Positions 18,083-26,578 of a stretch of 64,000 nt of DNA are shown piece by piece; within the stretch, counting starts at the first letter, position 1; every line of letters begins with the position of its first letter. Under the pieces are notes generated by a model, which saw only the letters and a list, made by a program, of their open reading frames with translations, was not told the DNA's origin and searched no databases. The DNA comes from Gordonia namibiensis NBRC 108229 (lineage in GTDB: Bacteria; Actinomycetota; Actinomycetes; Mycobacteriales; Mycobacteriaceae): assembly GCF_000298235.1 (NCBI RefSeq), contig NZ_BAHE01000009.1, positions 118,458 through 182,457 on the forward strand. Direction: 5' to 3'. The position numbers were made by a program, and so were the translations under genes.

Positions 18083-18173
18083 AAACCGCCCTGGGATGCG
18101 CCCGCCAGAACGCGGCGTCGGCGATATGTCGCCGGCGTTGCTGCACAGGGTGTTTTCCGTGGGCGGATCACAG
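18083..18173. repeat. palindromic intergenic element, copy 1 (3' of comEC)
   Basis: It runs from GAAAACCGCCC right after the comEC stop to GGGCGGATCACAG, with partly matching inverted ends and a central hairpin CGGCGA-TATG-TCGCCG (18119-18134). Its right half (18141-18180) agrees with 21496-21535 at 34 of 40 positions, in the same orientation. One of four related copies; it may act as a terminator or be a non-autonomous mobile repeat. The sequence from here to 18259 holds no gene I can support. Confidence 0.6.
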
Positions 18174-18259
18174 CGCGGGGGGGCACGGGACGGGTTCGGG
18201 AGGGAAGTTGAGGCAGATGCCCCACGCGGGTGAGGCGGGTCGCGGACGACGCTGGGGTC

Positions 18260-19006
18260 ATGAACACACAGACACCCCGAGAAGTCGTCGCCGATGTCCG
18301 CGCTCACCCGCGGCTCGCCGACGGCGATGACGAGCGATTCGCCGGTTATGGCGTCATGGGCCTGCCGTTCGCGTCGGGCCACTATCTGGCCCTGCGTGAC
18401 ATGGTCGCCAGTTCCATCGGACCCGCATATCGGTCCGTCTGGCATCGAGATCCGAGTGGACACTGGGCGCTCTACACCACAACTGCTCCCGACCGGAGTT
18501 GCCCGCGCTACTTCGGTGCGGGCGCGACCACACGACACGTTCCGTCGATCAATGTCGGATGGGCCGACGATCGGACGTTCGAGGTCACGATGGGCGAGAC
18601 GCTCCGCTGGACGGTCGAGCTGGCCTCGTCACCGGCGACCCGGCTGATGACCGCGCTGAGTGGTGCGACGCCCACCGCAGCGTGGCGCAGCCGGACCATT
18701 CTGCATGCCATCGGCCCCATGGCAACGGTGATGTTGCGCGCCGGCCGAATCCGCATGTGCGCACGGACCCCGAATGGCCCCCAGTTCCGCGGAACACCGC
18801 TGTACGTCTGGCGCGTCGGCGACAGCCGGGCATCGCTTGACGGTGAGACCTTCGGCGCTCCCGCACCACTCGACGAACAGATCAGCATCGGCGACATCCC
18901 GCTCCCGCAACGCGGACTGTTCTTCGTCGGACGATCGGCCTTCGACGCCCCTGTACCCACCGACAAATCCCAGCAGCATCTCACCGACACCGGAGCACCG
19001 ACATGA
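18260..19006 (+). CDS. conserved-looking protein of unknown function
   Basis: 248 residues, soluble, with no signal peptide or clear motif that I recognise. It has a Trp/His-rich stretch (SVWHRDPSGHWALYTT) and a repeated beta-strand pattern (TFEVTMGETLRWTVEL) reminiscent of beta-barrel lipid- or ligand-binding folds; this is only an impression. The ATG at 18260 is used; the Shine-Dalgarno is weak. Its last codons overlap the start of the methyltransferase gene (ATGA), so the two are translated together and may act together. Confidence 0.7.
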   Translation: MNTQTPREVVADVRAHPRLADGDDERFAGYGVMGLPFASGHYLALRDMVASSIGPAYRSVWHRDPSGHWALYTTTAPDRSCPRYFGAGATTRHVPSINVGWADDRTFEVTMGETLRWTVELASSPATRLMTALSGATPTAAWRSRTILHAIGPMATVMLRAGRIRMCARTPNGPQFRGTPLYVWRVGDSRASLDGETFGAPAPLDEQISIGDIPLPQRGLFFVGRSAFDAPVPTDKSQQHLTDTGAPT

Positions 19007-19830
19007 CCACCACCGAAACGGCCCCGCCGACAACCCTTCTCACCCGCACTGCCTACCTCCTCTACGGGGTGACGGCCTACGTCGCCTTCCTGGTGGTGTT
19101 CCTGTGGGCCATCGCCTTTGTCGAGAATGCCTCGATCGTGATCGGAGGCGTCGAGATCGTGCCGCGGACCATCGACCGCGGCGGACCGTCAGGGGGAATC
19201 GTGGTCGCGGTGGTGATCGACCTCGGGCTGCTGGCGCTGTTCGCGGCCCAGCACAGCGTCATGGCGCGCGACGGGTTCAAACGACGGTGGACGCGGCTCG
19301 TGCCGCAGCCGATCGAGCGCAGCACCTACGTCCTGGCTGCGACCGCGTGCCTGGCAGTTCTGCTCTGGTGGTGGCATCCGATCACCGCCACCGTCTGGGA
19401 CGCGTCCACGCCCGCACTGCGGTGGGTTCTCGTCGCGGCGTCGTTGTTCGGCTGGATTCTCGTACTCTCATCGACGTTCCTCATCAACCACTTCGATCTG
19501 TTCGGTCTACGTCAGGTGGTCGCCAACGCACGTCGGCGACCGCTCCCGCCCTACCGGTTCGTCACGCCCCTCTGGTACGGGATCGTTCGCCACCCGATCT
19601 ATCTCGGGTTCGTCATCGCCTTCTGGGTGGCCCCGACGATGACCGTCGGACATCTGGTGTTTGCCTGCGCGACAACGGCTTACATCTTCGTCGGTATCCA
19701 CCTCGAGGAACGGGACCTGATCCGGGCGTTCGGGAACGACTACGTCGACTATCGCCATCGCGTGCCGATGCTGGTGCCCGGTCTTCGTGCGCGGCGCGCG
19801 TCCCGACCCGCGCAGGCACGGGTCGCCTGA
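19003..19830 (+). CDS. MddA-like membrane S-methyltransferase (NnrU/ICMT superfamily)
   Basis: 275 residues with five to six membrane helices. The C-terminal core LVRHPIYLGFVIAFW-like segment (IVRHPIYLGF, about 197-206), followed by HLEERDLIRAFGNDYVDYRHRVPML, is the SAM-binding signature of this superfamily, and the AQHSVMAR loop near 84-91 is typical of MddA, which methylates methanethiol to dimethyl sulfide. The substrate assignment rests on overall resemblance and is uncertain; isoprenylcysteine-type or other thiol methylation is possible. Overlaps the upstream unknown gene by four bases. Confidence 0.7.
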   Translation: MTTTETAPPTTLLTRTAYLLYGVTAYVAFLVVFLWAIAFVENASIVIGGVEIVPRTIDRGGPSGGIVVAVVIDLGLLALFAAQHSVMARDGFKRRWTRLVPQPIERSTYVLAATACLAVLLWWWHPITATVWDASTPALRWVLVAASLFGWILVLSSTFLINHFDLFGLRQVVANARRRPLPPYRFVTPLWYGIVRHPIYLGFVIAFWVAPTMTVGHLVFACATTAYIFVGIHLEERDLIRAFGNDYVDYRHRVPMLVPGLRARRASRPAQARVA

Positions 19831-19841
19831 CACCCGGGGCG

Positions 19842-21410
19842 ATGAGCGCGACAATGAACGCCATGAGCCCGCAGACGGTGCTGCCGCGTCGTGTCGAGGT
19901 GCTGGCCGGCCTGTCGGTCGCCATCGACCTCGGACTCGGTCAGCCCGCCGAGCACATGCTGCGGTCGGCGGTCATCGCCACACGATTGGCACGCCGGCTC
20001 GGGCTCGACCGCTCGCAGCAGGACACGGTGTACTACGCGACGCTGGTGATGTGGATCGGCTGTCATGCCGATTCCGCCGAGTATGCGCGCTGGTTCGGCG
20101 ACGACATCGCGGTGCGCCGGGACGCCTACCTCGTCGACTGGTCGGGACTTCCGTACCTGCGTTTCCTCGTCGGCAATCTCGGTCGCGGAGAATCACTTCC
20201 GCATCGGATGAAGATCATGGCCGAACTCTTCCGGGATTCGCGCGGCAACTTCGCGGCACTCGTGCACTCGCACTGCCTGTCGGCGGCTGCACTGGCCGAC
20301 CACATCGGACTGGGGCCCGATGTGGAGCGAGCGATCACCTACACGTTCGAGCGTTTCGACGGGGGAGGGTTGCCCGGCGGGGTGGCGGGTGCGGAGATCC
20401 CGATCGAGATGCGGGTGGCGCAGCTGGCCGACATGGCCGAGGTCCACCAGCGAACGTACGGCGTCGACGGAGCGGTCGCGATGGCGCGGAGCCGGCGGGG
20501 CGGGCATTTCGATCCCGACGTCGTCGATGCCTTCGTCGACGACCCTGCCGTACTGTTCCCGGCCGATGCCGACGATCCGTGGGAACTGGCGTTGGCCATC
20601 GCGCCGGATGCCGAGCTGCGTCTCGACGATCCGGGACTGGACCACCTGCTGCTCGCCATCGGAGATTTCGTCGATTTGAAATGTCCCTTCGCGCTGGGTC
20701 ATTCACGCGGGGTGTCGGCATTGGCGGAATCGGCTGCCGGACACCTCGGTCGCGAGCGGTCGGAGATCGATGACATTCGCCGGGCGGGTTGTCTCCATGA
20801 TGTCGGGCGGATCGGGGTGTCGAACCAGATCTGGTCGAAGTCCGGCGACCTCACCGCGGCCGAGTGGGAGCGGGTTCGCATGCACCCCTATCTCACCGAC
20901 CGCGTCCTCACGCGCATCCCGGGCCTCCGGGACGTGGCACGCATCGCCCGGACCCACCACGAGCACCTCGACGGCACCGGCTATCCGCTGGGACTCAACG
21001 GACCGGCGCTCGGGCAGTCGGAGCGCATTCTCGCTGCCGCGGTCGCATATCGGTCGGCGGTCGAGCCACGGCCGTATCGGGAGGCGATGTCGACGGACGA
21101 GGCGGCTGCACGGCTCGAGCGCCGCGCCCATCGCGGTGAGCTCGACGCCGACTGCGTCGAGGCCGTCCTCGCCGCCGCGGGTCACGCGCGGACCCGGGCA
21201 CGACGCACCGACGCGCTCGCACCGAGGGAGCGGGAGATCCTCGGACTTGTCGCGCGTGGGCTGTCCAACCGGGAGATCGCGTCGAAGCTGATGCTCAGCG
21301 AGAAGACCGTGCGCAATCACGTCGAGCGGACGTACACGAAGATCGGGGCGTCGAACCGGGTGGGCGCGAGCCTGTATGCGCTGGAGAACGGGTTGGCGGG
21401 ACCGGGGTGA
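19842..21410 (+). CDS. HD-GYP domain protein with C-terminal LuxR-type HTH
   Basis: 522 residues. The C-terminal half has an intact HD-GYP domain: HDVGRIG (about 319), HHEHLDGTGYP (about 373-383). The N-terminal half repeats the fold in degenerate form (FERFDGGGLPGG where HHExxDGxGYP is expected; CHAD in place of HD). The last 65 residues are a LuxR/GerE helix-turn-helix (LAPREREILGLVARGLSNREIASKL ... TVRNHV). The fusion suggests a transcription factor whose activity depends on a cyclic-dinucleotide or other nucleotide phosphodiesterase-like domain. In-frame ATGs at 19854 and 19863 are alternatives; 19842 is nearest the upstream stop. Confidence 0.85.
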   Translation: MSATMNAMSPQTVLPRRVEVLAGLSVAIDLGLGQPAEHMLRSAVIATRLARRLGLDRSQQDTVYYATLVMWIGCHADSAEYARWFGDDIAVRRDAYLVDWSGLPYLRFLVGNLGRGESLPHRMKIMAELFRDSRGNFAALVHSHCLSAAALADHIGLGPDVERAITYTFERFDGGGLPGGVAGAEIPIEMRVAQLADMAEVHQRTYGVDGAVAMARSRRGGHFDPDVVDAFVDDPAVLFPADADDPWELALAIAPDAELRLDDPGLDHLLLAIGDFVDLKCPFALGHSRGVSALAESAAGHLGRERSEIDDIRRAGCLHDVGRIGVSNQIWSKSGDLTAAEWERVRMHPYLTDRVLTRIPGLRDVARIARTHHEHLDGTGYPLGLNGPALGQSERILAAAVAYRSAVEPRPYREAMSTDEAAARLERRAHRGELDADCVEAVLAAAGHARTRARRTDALAPREREILGLVARGLSNREIASKLMLSEKTVRNHVERTYTKIGASNRVGASLYALENGLAGPG

Positions 21411-21418
21411 GCCGCGGC

Positions 21419-21528
21419 CTGAAATCCGCCCCCGGAATCCGCCCCTGGAAACGACCCTCCAGCGGGCCGCGGCCGACAATACGTCGTCGGAGCCGCTGCA
21501 CAGGGCGCTTTTCGGGGGCGGATTTCAG
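21419..21528. repeat. palindromic intergenic element, copy 2 (between HD-GYP gene and holA)
   Basis: A 110-bp element bounded by perfect 15-bp terminal inverted repeats, CTGAAATCCGCCCCC (21419-21433) and its complement (21514-21528). Inside are a second CCGCCCCTGGAA unit and a central hairpin around CCGAC...GTCGG. It lies eight bases after the HD-GYP gene stop. The structure is that of a MITE- or REP-like element; no target-site duplication is obvious. Confidence 0.7.
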
Positions 21529-21588
21529 CGCGGGGCGGACCGGCCACACCCGCGAACCCGTGTCGGCCCGATCTGGCACGATGAGCAC

Positions 21589-22557
21589 GTGACCGATCGC
21601 CTGCACCTGCTCCTCGGAGACGACGACTTCCTGACCGGCCGGGTGATCTCCGCGGTCGCCGAGGCGACGTCGAAGGAGGCGGGCACACCGGTCCCGGTGA
21701 CCCGGGTGCGTGCGGGTGACGTCAGCGAACACGAGCTCGCCGAGTTGCTGAGCCCGTCACTGTTCGCCGAGGAACGCATCGTCGTCGTCGAGTCTGCTGC
21801 CGAAGCCGGTAAGGAGCCGGCGGCGCTCATCGCAGCGACGGCCTCATCTCTGCCCGAGGGCATCACGTTGATGGTGATCCACTCCGGTGGTGGTCGCGCC
21901 AAGTCGATGGTTCCGGCCTTGAAAAAGGCCGGCGCCGTCGAGCACGCGACCACCGCGCCGAAGTGGGCGTCGGACCGGATGACCTTCGTCCGCAACGAAT
22001 TCCGGTCGCTCGGCGTGAAGGTCAGCGCCGACGTCGTCGAGCAGGTCGTCGAAAGTGTGGGATCGGAACTGCGTGAGCTGGCCGCCGCATGTGCTCAGCT
22101 CGTCGCCGACACCGGCGGCAAGGTCAACCGCGACAGTGTGCAGCTGTACTACCAGGGCCGGTCCGAGGTGACCGGCTTCGAGGTCGCCGACAAGGCGGTC
22201 CTGGGGGACAGGGCCGGAGCGCTCGAGTCGCTCGCCTGGGCGCTGCACCACGGTGTGCCGCGCGTGCTGCTGGCCGACGCCCTAGCCGAAGCCGTCCACG
22301 CCATCGCCCGGATCCGGCCGATGGGTTCGATCGATCATTTCGCCGCCGCCTCCGAACTCGGCATGCCGCCGAACCGGGTCAAGAGCGTGCAGGCGAAGGC
22401 CAAAGCCTGGGACTCGGAGTCGATCGCCCGCGCGGTCGGCGTGGTCGCGAAACTCAACGGCGACGTCAAGGGACAGGCCGCTGACGCTGATTACGCCCTG
22501 ACCTACGCCGTCGCTGCGGTCGCGGATCTCCGACCGGACGGTCGACGACGCAGCTGA
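21589..22557 (+). CDS. holA: DNA polymerase III subunit delta
   Basis: 322 residues, the size of HolA. It loads the beta clamp together with the gamma/tau and delta-prime subunits. The N-terminus RLHLLLGDDDFLTGRVI and the central TLMVIHSGGGRAKSMVPALKKAGAV-type strand pattern, then the C-terminal helical collar domain, fit the family. The GTG at 21589 is chosen because the earlier in-frame codons run through the palindromic element. holA follows comEC directly in M. tuberculosis; here three genes intervene. Confidence 0.92.
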   Translation: MTDRLHLLLGDDDFLTGRVISAVAEATSKEAGTPVPVTRVRAGDVSEHELAELLSPSLFAEERIVVVESAAEAGKEPAALIAATASSLPEGITLMVIHSGGGRAKSMVPALKKAGAVEHATTAPKWASDRMTFVRNEFRSLGVKVSADVVEQVVESVGSELRELAAACAQLVADTGGKVNRDSVQLYYQGRSEVTGFEVADKAVLGDRAGALESLAWALHHGVPRVLLADALAEAVHAIARIRPMGSIDHFAAASELGMPPNRVKSVQAKAKAWDSESIARAVGVVAKLNGDVKGQAADADYALTYAVAAVADLRPDGRRRS

Positions 22558-22630
22558 ATCAGCAACAGGTTCCGCTGAGCGATACCTTTGCTGAATCGCG
22601 TCGGGCAGGGCTGGTTTCGATACAGCTCCT

Positions 22631-22851
22631 CGCTGCGCTCGTCGCCACTCAACCGGCGTTCGGTGAGCGTCGTTGCGCTCGTCGCCACTCAACCGGCGTT
22701 CGGTGAGCGTCGCTGCGCTCGTCGCCACTCAACCGGCGTTCGGTGAGCGTCGCTGCGCTCGTCGCCACTCAACCGGCGTTCGGTGAGCGTGGCTGCGCTC
22801 GTTGCCACTCAACCGGCGTTCGGTGAGCGTCGCTGCGCTCGTCGCCACTCA
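22631..22851. repeat. tandem array of 40-bp units (5.5 copies)
   Basis: Units start at 22631, 22671, 22711, 22751 and 22791, with a partial unit from 22831. Each reads CGCTGCGCTCGTCGCCACTC then AACCGGCGTTCGGTGAGCGT. Units differ at only one to two positions. The units are contiguous, with no spacers, so this is a minisatellite-like array and not CRISPR. It has no coding signs and lies between holA and rpsT. A related sequence leads into it (from about 22613). Copy number may vary between strains. Confidence 0.9.
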
Positions 22852-22929
22852 GCCAGCAGGTGGCGAGGGCGCGCGTGGGGTAGCTCAGCCCGCGTGGGGA
22901 GCGGCCCAAACCATCAATCCTGAAGAACG

Positions 22930-22972
22930 ACGATCACCCCGGCAACCGCGTGGATGCTGCCGGGGTGATCGT
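22930..22972. terminator. 15-bp perfect hairpin, probable rpsT terminator
   Basis: ACGATCACCCCGGCA (22930-22944) pairs perfectly with TGCCGGGGTGATCGT (22958-22972) around a 13-base loop. It lies 63 bases beyond the rpsT stop codon (rpsT runs leftward) and could also stop transcripts from holA. No long U-tract follows, common in high-GC actinobacteria. The remaining bases of 22558-23034 outside this hairpin and the tandem array hold nothing I can support. Confidence 0.65.
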
Positions 22973-23034
22973 GAGTATGAACATATGACGGCGCGCTACG
23001 CGCCGAGGCGACCCGGGGGTCGGGGTGGGTCAGC

Positions 23035-23295
23035 TCAGAGCTTGTTGACCGCGAGAGCGATGGCCGACTTCTTGTTGGCGGCCTGGTTGGCGTGGATGAC
23101 GCCCTTGCTGGCGGCCTTGTCGAGCTTGCGGCTCGCGGCCTGACCGAGCTCGGCTGCCTTGTCCTTGTCGCCGGCCTCGACTGCCTCGCGGAAGCTACGG
23201 ATCGAGGTACGCAGTGCCGACTTCACCGACACGTTGCGCTGCCGGTTCTTCTCGTTGGTGCGGTTGCGCTTGATCTGAGACTTGATGTTCGCCAC
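23035..23295 (-). CDS. rpsT: 30S ribosomal protein S20
   Basis: 86-residue, Lys/Arg/Ala-rich helical-bundle protein beginning [21 protein letters not shown], the S20 signature. It binds 16S rRNA early in small-subunit assembly. It stands alone on the reverse strand beside holA, the same arrangement as in mycobacteria. A promoter with good -35/-10 spacing lies about 130 bases upstream, giving a long leader that could serve autoregulation. Confidence 0.98.
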   Translation of the reverse strand: MANIKSQIKRNRTNEKNRQRNVSVKSALRTSIRSFREAVEAGDKDKAAELGQAASRKLDKAASKGVIHANQAANKKSAIALAVNKL

Positions 23296-23427
23296 GCGTG
23301 TTACCTCTGTCGTTGCTGGTGGATATGTCTGTCTGTTCTGGTCGGGCGGCGGACCGGGTGGCCCGAACTCGCACCGCGCGGTGTCGGCTCGTGAAGGATC
23401 TTCACGGCGTCACCGCAACAGCGGACA

Positions 23428-23456
23428 ACATTACCAGCCGGGATCAGCCAGCCCAA
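23428..23456 (-). promoter_or_regulatory. candidate rpsT promoter
   Basis: On the reverse strand TTGGGC (23456-23451) and TAATGT (23433-23428) are separated by 17 bases, the standard sigma-A spacing. Transcription would start near 23421, leaving a leader of about 125 bases before the rpsT ATG. Confidence 0.5.
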
Positions 23457-23508
23457 AATCCGTCGTCGGGCCGATGCGCGCCGATAAGAATCATCGTGGG
23501 TGTAAGTC

Positions 23509-23514
23509 TAGGCT
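23509..23514 (+). promoter_or_regulatory. candidate -10 box for the sulfotransferase-like gene
   Basis: TAGGCT ends nine bases before the ATG at 23524 and fits TANNNT. There is no Shine-Dalgarno, so a leaderless or near-leaderless transcript is likely. Confidence 0.35.
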
Positions 23515-23523
23515 CGAGTCATC

Positions 23524-24678
23524 ATGTCCGTCGTTTACGTACACATCGGCCTTCCCAAGACCGGCACCACGCACCTGCAGGATCGACTCTGGCGCAACCG
23601 TGACCTGGCGTTACAGACATCGGGGTTGCTCTACCCGGGCAATGTGATCTCCGATCACTTCCACGCCGCGGTCCACCTCCAGCCGGAGCGCTACCTCGAC
23701 TGGGCCGATCCGGCCTTCGGCGGGGTGTGGCCCAAGCTGCTCGGTCAGATGCGGGCCTGGCCGCAGACCTCGCTGTTGTCGCATGAGCTCTACAGCACCG
23801 CGACGAGTGAGCAGATCGAGCGCCTCCTGGCCGACCTGTCGTTCGCCGACGAGGTCCACGTCATCGCGACGGTCCGCGACCTCGCCCGCCAGCTCCCGTC
23901 GGTCTGGCAGGAGAACGTCAAGAACCAGCGCCGTGCCTCCTTCGACGAGTTCGTCGACGCGGTCGCGTTCGCGGCGGAGTCGAACACGGTGGGTGAGGCA
24001 TCCGTGGAGGATGCCGGTCCGCTTGTCGAGGACGAACCGTTCTGGGAGTTCCAGGACCACGTCGGCATCCTCGCGAAGTGGGCGAGGTTCGTCGGACCCG
24101 AACGCGTGCACGTGGTGACCGTGCCGCGCGGTCGTCCGGAGCCGGGCGACACCCTCTGGGACCGCTTCCTCCGGGTCATGGAGGTCGACTCCGGTCCGCT
24201 GAACGTCCCGGTCCCGAGTCTCAACAGTTCGTTGTCGGCGTCGCAGGCCGAGTTCCTGCGCGGTCTGAATCAACGCCTGCAGCCGGAGACCATCGAGTGG
24301 CGCCGGTACGAACGCATCATCAAGGGACAGGTGATCGGCGAGATCCTGTTCGAGGCGCGCTCGGGCGCACCCCAGGGGCTGACGGTCAAACACCGGCAGT
24401 GGGCGGCGGCCCAGGCGGCCACGATGGTGGAGGCAGTCCGCAGCGCGGGATACGACGTCGCGGGTGACCTCGCCGACCTCAACGTGTCGCCGGAGGGCGC
24501 CACCGATGACGCGCCGATGCCGTCGGACCGCGAGGTGCTCGACGTGGCACTCGACACGATCGCCGCGATGGTCCTCGCGGCGCCGCTGCCCAAGACGGGA
24601 CCGCCGGTGAAGACCCGCGCGGCCAATGTCCTGCGCAGAGTCAAGCGTCGCGCGCTGGCGATGCAGCGGTCACGGTGA
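23524..24678 (+). CDS. sulfotransferase family protein
   Basis: 384 residues. The N-terminal VHIGLPKTGTTHLQ (about 6-19) is the 5'-phosphosulfate-binding loop of PAPS-dependent sulfotransferases; VIATVRDLARQLPSVWQ (about 116-132) matches the 3'-phosphate-binding strand and helix with its RD pair. The acceptor is unknown; related proteins sulfate lipids or glycolipids. The donor PAPS needs an APS kinase, which is not fused to CysN in this window. The gene is an addition between rpsT and the ATP-grasp trio relative to M. tuberculosis (from memory). Confidence 0.75.
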   Translation: MSVVYVHIGLPKTGTTHLQDRLWRNRDLALQTSGLLYPGNVISDHFHAAVHLQPERYLDWADPAFGGVWPKLLGQMRAWPQTSLLSHELYSTATSEQIERLLADLSFADEVHVIATVRDLARQLPSVWQENVKNQRRASFDEFVDAVAFAAESNTVGEASVEDAGPLVEDEPFWEFQDHVGILAKWARFVGPERVHVVTVPRGRPEPGDTLWDRFLRVMEVDSGPLNVPVPSLNSSLSASQAEFLRGLNQRLQPETIEWRRYERIIKGQVIGEILFEARSGAPQGLTVKHRQWAAAQAATMVEAVRSAGYDVAGDLADLNVSPEGATDDAPMPSDREVLDVALDTIAAMVLAAPLPKTGPPVKTRAANVLRRVKRRALAMQRSR

Positions 24679-24757
24679 GGCGTCGCCGTGGGCCGTCCAC
24701 GACACAGGTGAGCAACCGTCGTGCCGATTGCACGATTTTGCGGCACCATGGCAAATT

Positions 24758-26578
24758 ATGACCCCCGCATCGACAAGTGCGCCTGCCAAGAAGGCGGCGC
24801 GTAAGTCCGCATCCGCGAAGACAACGACGTCGAGCTCGTCCGGGAAGGCGGCTTCGGGCCGCTCCGGCTCGTCGAAGAGTTCGGGGTCGGGAGGCAGATC
24901 CGGCAAGTCGAGCGGCGAGCAGAACTTCACCGGGAACTTCAGCGGGTACTCAAAAGGCCCGTACGGCAAGGCATATGACGAGATGTTCGATGCCGCGGGT
25001 GATGTGCGCACGCCGTATCGCGGCATCTACAAGGCGATGGCCGACGAGGAGTCGTCCGACCTGGTCGAGGCCCGCGTCGAAGCGCTGGGCCGCGCCTACC
25101 TCGATCAGGGTGTGACCTTCTCACTCTCCGGCAAGGAGCGCCCCTTCCCGTTGGACATTGTGCCGCGCGTGATCTCGGCCGGTGAATGGAGCAAACTCGA
25201 AGCGGGTATCACCCAGCGAGTGCAGGCGCTCGAGTTGTTCCTCGACGACATCTACGGCGAGCAGGAGATCCTGCGCGACGGCGTGCTGCCGAAACGGCTC
25301 GTCCACTCGTGTGAGCACTTTCATCGGCAGGCGGCAAACATCCGGCCGCCCAATGGTGTTCGCATCCACGTCGCCGGCATCGACCTGATCCGCGACGAGA
25401 ACGGCGACTTCCGAGTTCTCGAGGACAACCTGCGGTCCCCGTCGGGTGTCTCGTACGTGCTCGAGAACCGCCGTGCGATGGCCCGCGTGTTCCCCGACCT
25501 CTTCTCCAAGCACCGCGTCCGCGCGGTCGCCGACTATCCGAGCCACCTGCTGCGCGCGTTGCGGGCGTCGGCGGCGTTCAACGAGGCCGACCCGAACATC
25601 GTCGTGCTCACCCCGGGTGTGGCGAACTCCGCGTACTTCGAACACTCGCTGCTCGCACGCCTGATGGGCGTCGAGCTCGTCGAGGGTCGAGATCTGTTCT
25701 GCCGCGACAACGTCGTCTACATGCGCACCACGGAGGGCGAGCAGCGCGTCGACGTCATCTACCGCCGCATCGACGACGACTTCCTCGACCCCATGCAGTT
25801 CCGTCCCGATTCGATGCTGGGTGTCGCCGGACTCCTCAACGCGGCCCGGGCCGGCAACGTGGTCATCTCGAGCGCGGTCGGCAACGGTGTCGGCGACGAC
25901 AAGCTGATCTACACCTACGTCCCGGAGATCATCGAGTACTACCTCGGGGAGAAGCCGAGCCTGCAGAACGTCGACACCCTGCGCTGCTGGCTTCCCGAGG
26001 AATGTGAAGAGGTGCTCGACCGTATCGACGAACTCGTCGTGAAACCTGTTGAGGGATCGGGCGGATACGGCATCGTCTTCGGGCCCGAGGCCACCAAGGC
26101 GGAGCTGGACACCCTGGCCCGCAAGGTGCGCAACGACCCGCGCGGCTGGATCGCACAGCCTGTCGTCCAGTTGTCGACGGTGCCGACGAAGATCGGCAAC
26201 GAGATCCGCCCGCGTCACGTCGACCTGCGTCCGTTCGCCGTCAACGACGGCGAGTCGGTCTGGGTCCTGCCCGGCGGTCTCACCCGCGTAGCCCTGCCGG
26301 AAGGCTCGCTGGTGGTGAACTCCAGCCAGGGCGGCGGCTCCAAGGACACCTGGGTGCTCGCCAGCCGGACGTCGGAGGCCGAACGCGAACTGTCCGGCGC
26401 GAAGGTGGTCACCACCAGTGGTGTCGCCGCGGCCCGGCCCGCCGACAACGCCCCCGACCCGGTGCACACCCAGACCCAACAGCAGCAACAGGGCGTGTCG
26501 TCCCAGTCGCAGTCACCGGGCGAACAGTGCCAGAGTCTCGGCGGCATGACTCAGCAGCAGGGTGGTGATCCCCGATGA
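24758..26578 (+). CDS. circularly permuted ATP-grasp type 2 protein
   Basis: 606 residues. A low-complexity Lys/Ser/Gly-rich N-terminus (about 1-60) precedes the conserved core with YDEMFDAAGDVRTPYRGIY, a GVRIHVAGIDLIRDENGDFRVLEDNLRSPSGVSY metal/ATP region (acidic and Asn ligands), the VVKPVEGSGGYGIVFGP glycine-rich loop, and a Gln-rich tail (TQTQQQQQGVSSQ). This family (DUF404/DUF407) is predicted to join amino acids or peptides by amide bonds with ATP. It is followed, with overlapping stops and starts, by an alpha-E protein and a transglutaminase-like protease, the classical trio; substrate unknown. The start ATG has no clear Shine-Dalgarno. Confidence 0.88.
   Translation: MTPASTSAPAKKAARKSASAKTTTSSSSGKAASGRSGSSKSSGSGGRSGKSSGEQNFTGNFSGYSKGPYGKAYDEMFDAAGDVRTPYRGIYKAMADEESSDLVEARVEALGRAYLDQGVTFSLSGKERPFPLDIVPRVISAGEWSKLEAGITQRVQALELFLDDIYGEQEILRDGVLPKRLVHSCEHFHRQAANIRPPNGVRIHVAGIDLIRDENGDFRVLEDNLRSPSGVSYVLENRRAMARVFPDLFSKHRVRAVADYPSHLLRALRASAAFNEADPNIVVLTPGVANSAYFEHSLLARLMGVELVEGRDLFCRDNVVYMRTTEGEQRVDVIYRRIDDDFLDPMQFRPDSMLGVAGLLNAARAGNVVISSAVGNGVGDDKLIYTYVPEIIEYYLGEKPSLQNVDTLRCWLPEECEEVLDRIDELVVKPVEGSGGYGIVFGPEATKAELDTLARKVRNDPRGWIAQPVVQLSTVPTKIGNEIRPRHVDLRPFAVNDGESVWVLPGGLTRVALPEGSLVVNSSQGGGSKDTWVLASRTSEAERELSGAKVVTTSGVAAARPADNAPDPVHTQTQQQQQGVSSQSQSPGEQCQSLGGMTQQQGGDPR

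Noticed and set aside
18083..18259. A frameshifted metallo-beta-lactamase remainder of comEC
   Set aside because: No frame on the same strand codes for HxHxDH-like sequence; the segment is the palindromic element, and short ComEC is known in the lineage.
18774..19841. A long upstream extension of the HD-GYP frame across the unknown protein and MddA-like genes
   Set aside because: The added sequence is Arg/Pro/Thr-rich shadow translation of two genes with clear own frames; the HD-GYP protein has good ATGs at 19842-19863.
22631..22851. CRISPR array
   Set aside because: The 40-bp units are contiguous with no unique spacers, and no cas genes lie in the window.
22870..22895. tRNA-like 5' half (GGGGTAGCTCAG)
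   Set aside because: The D-arm-like stretch is not followed by anticodon or T-arm sequence, and no cloverleaf can be drawn.
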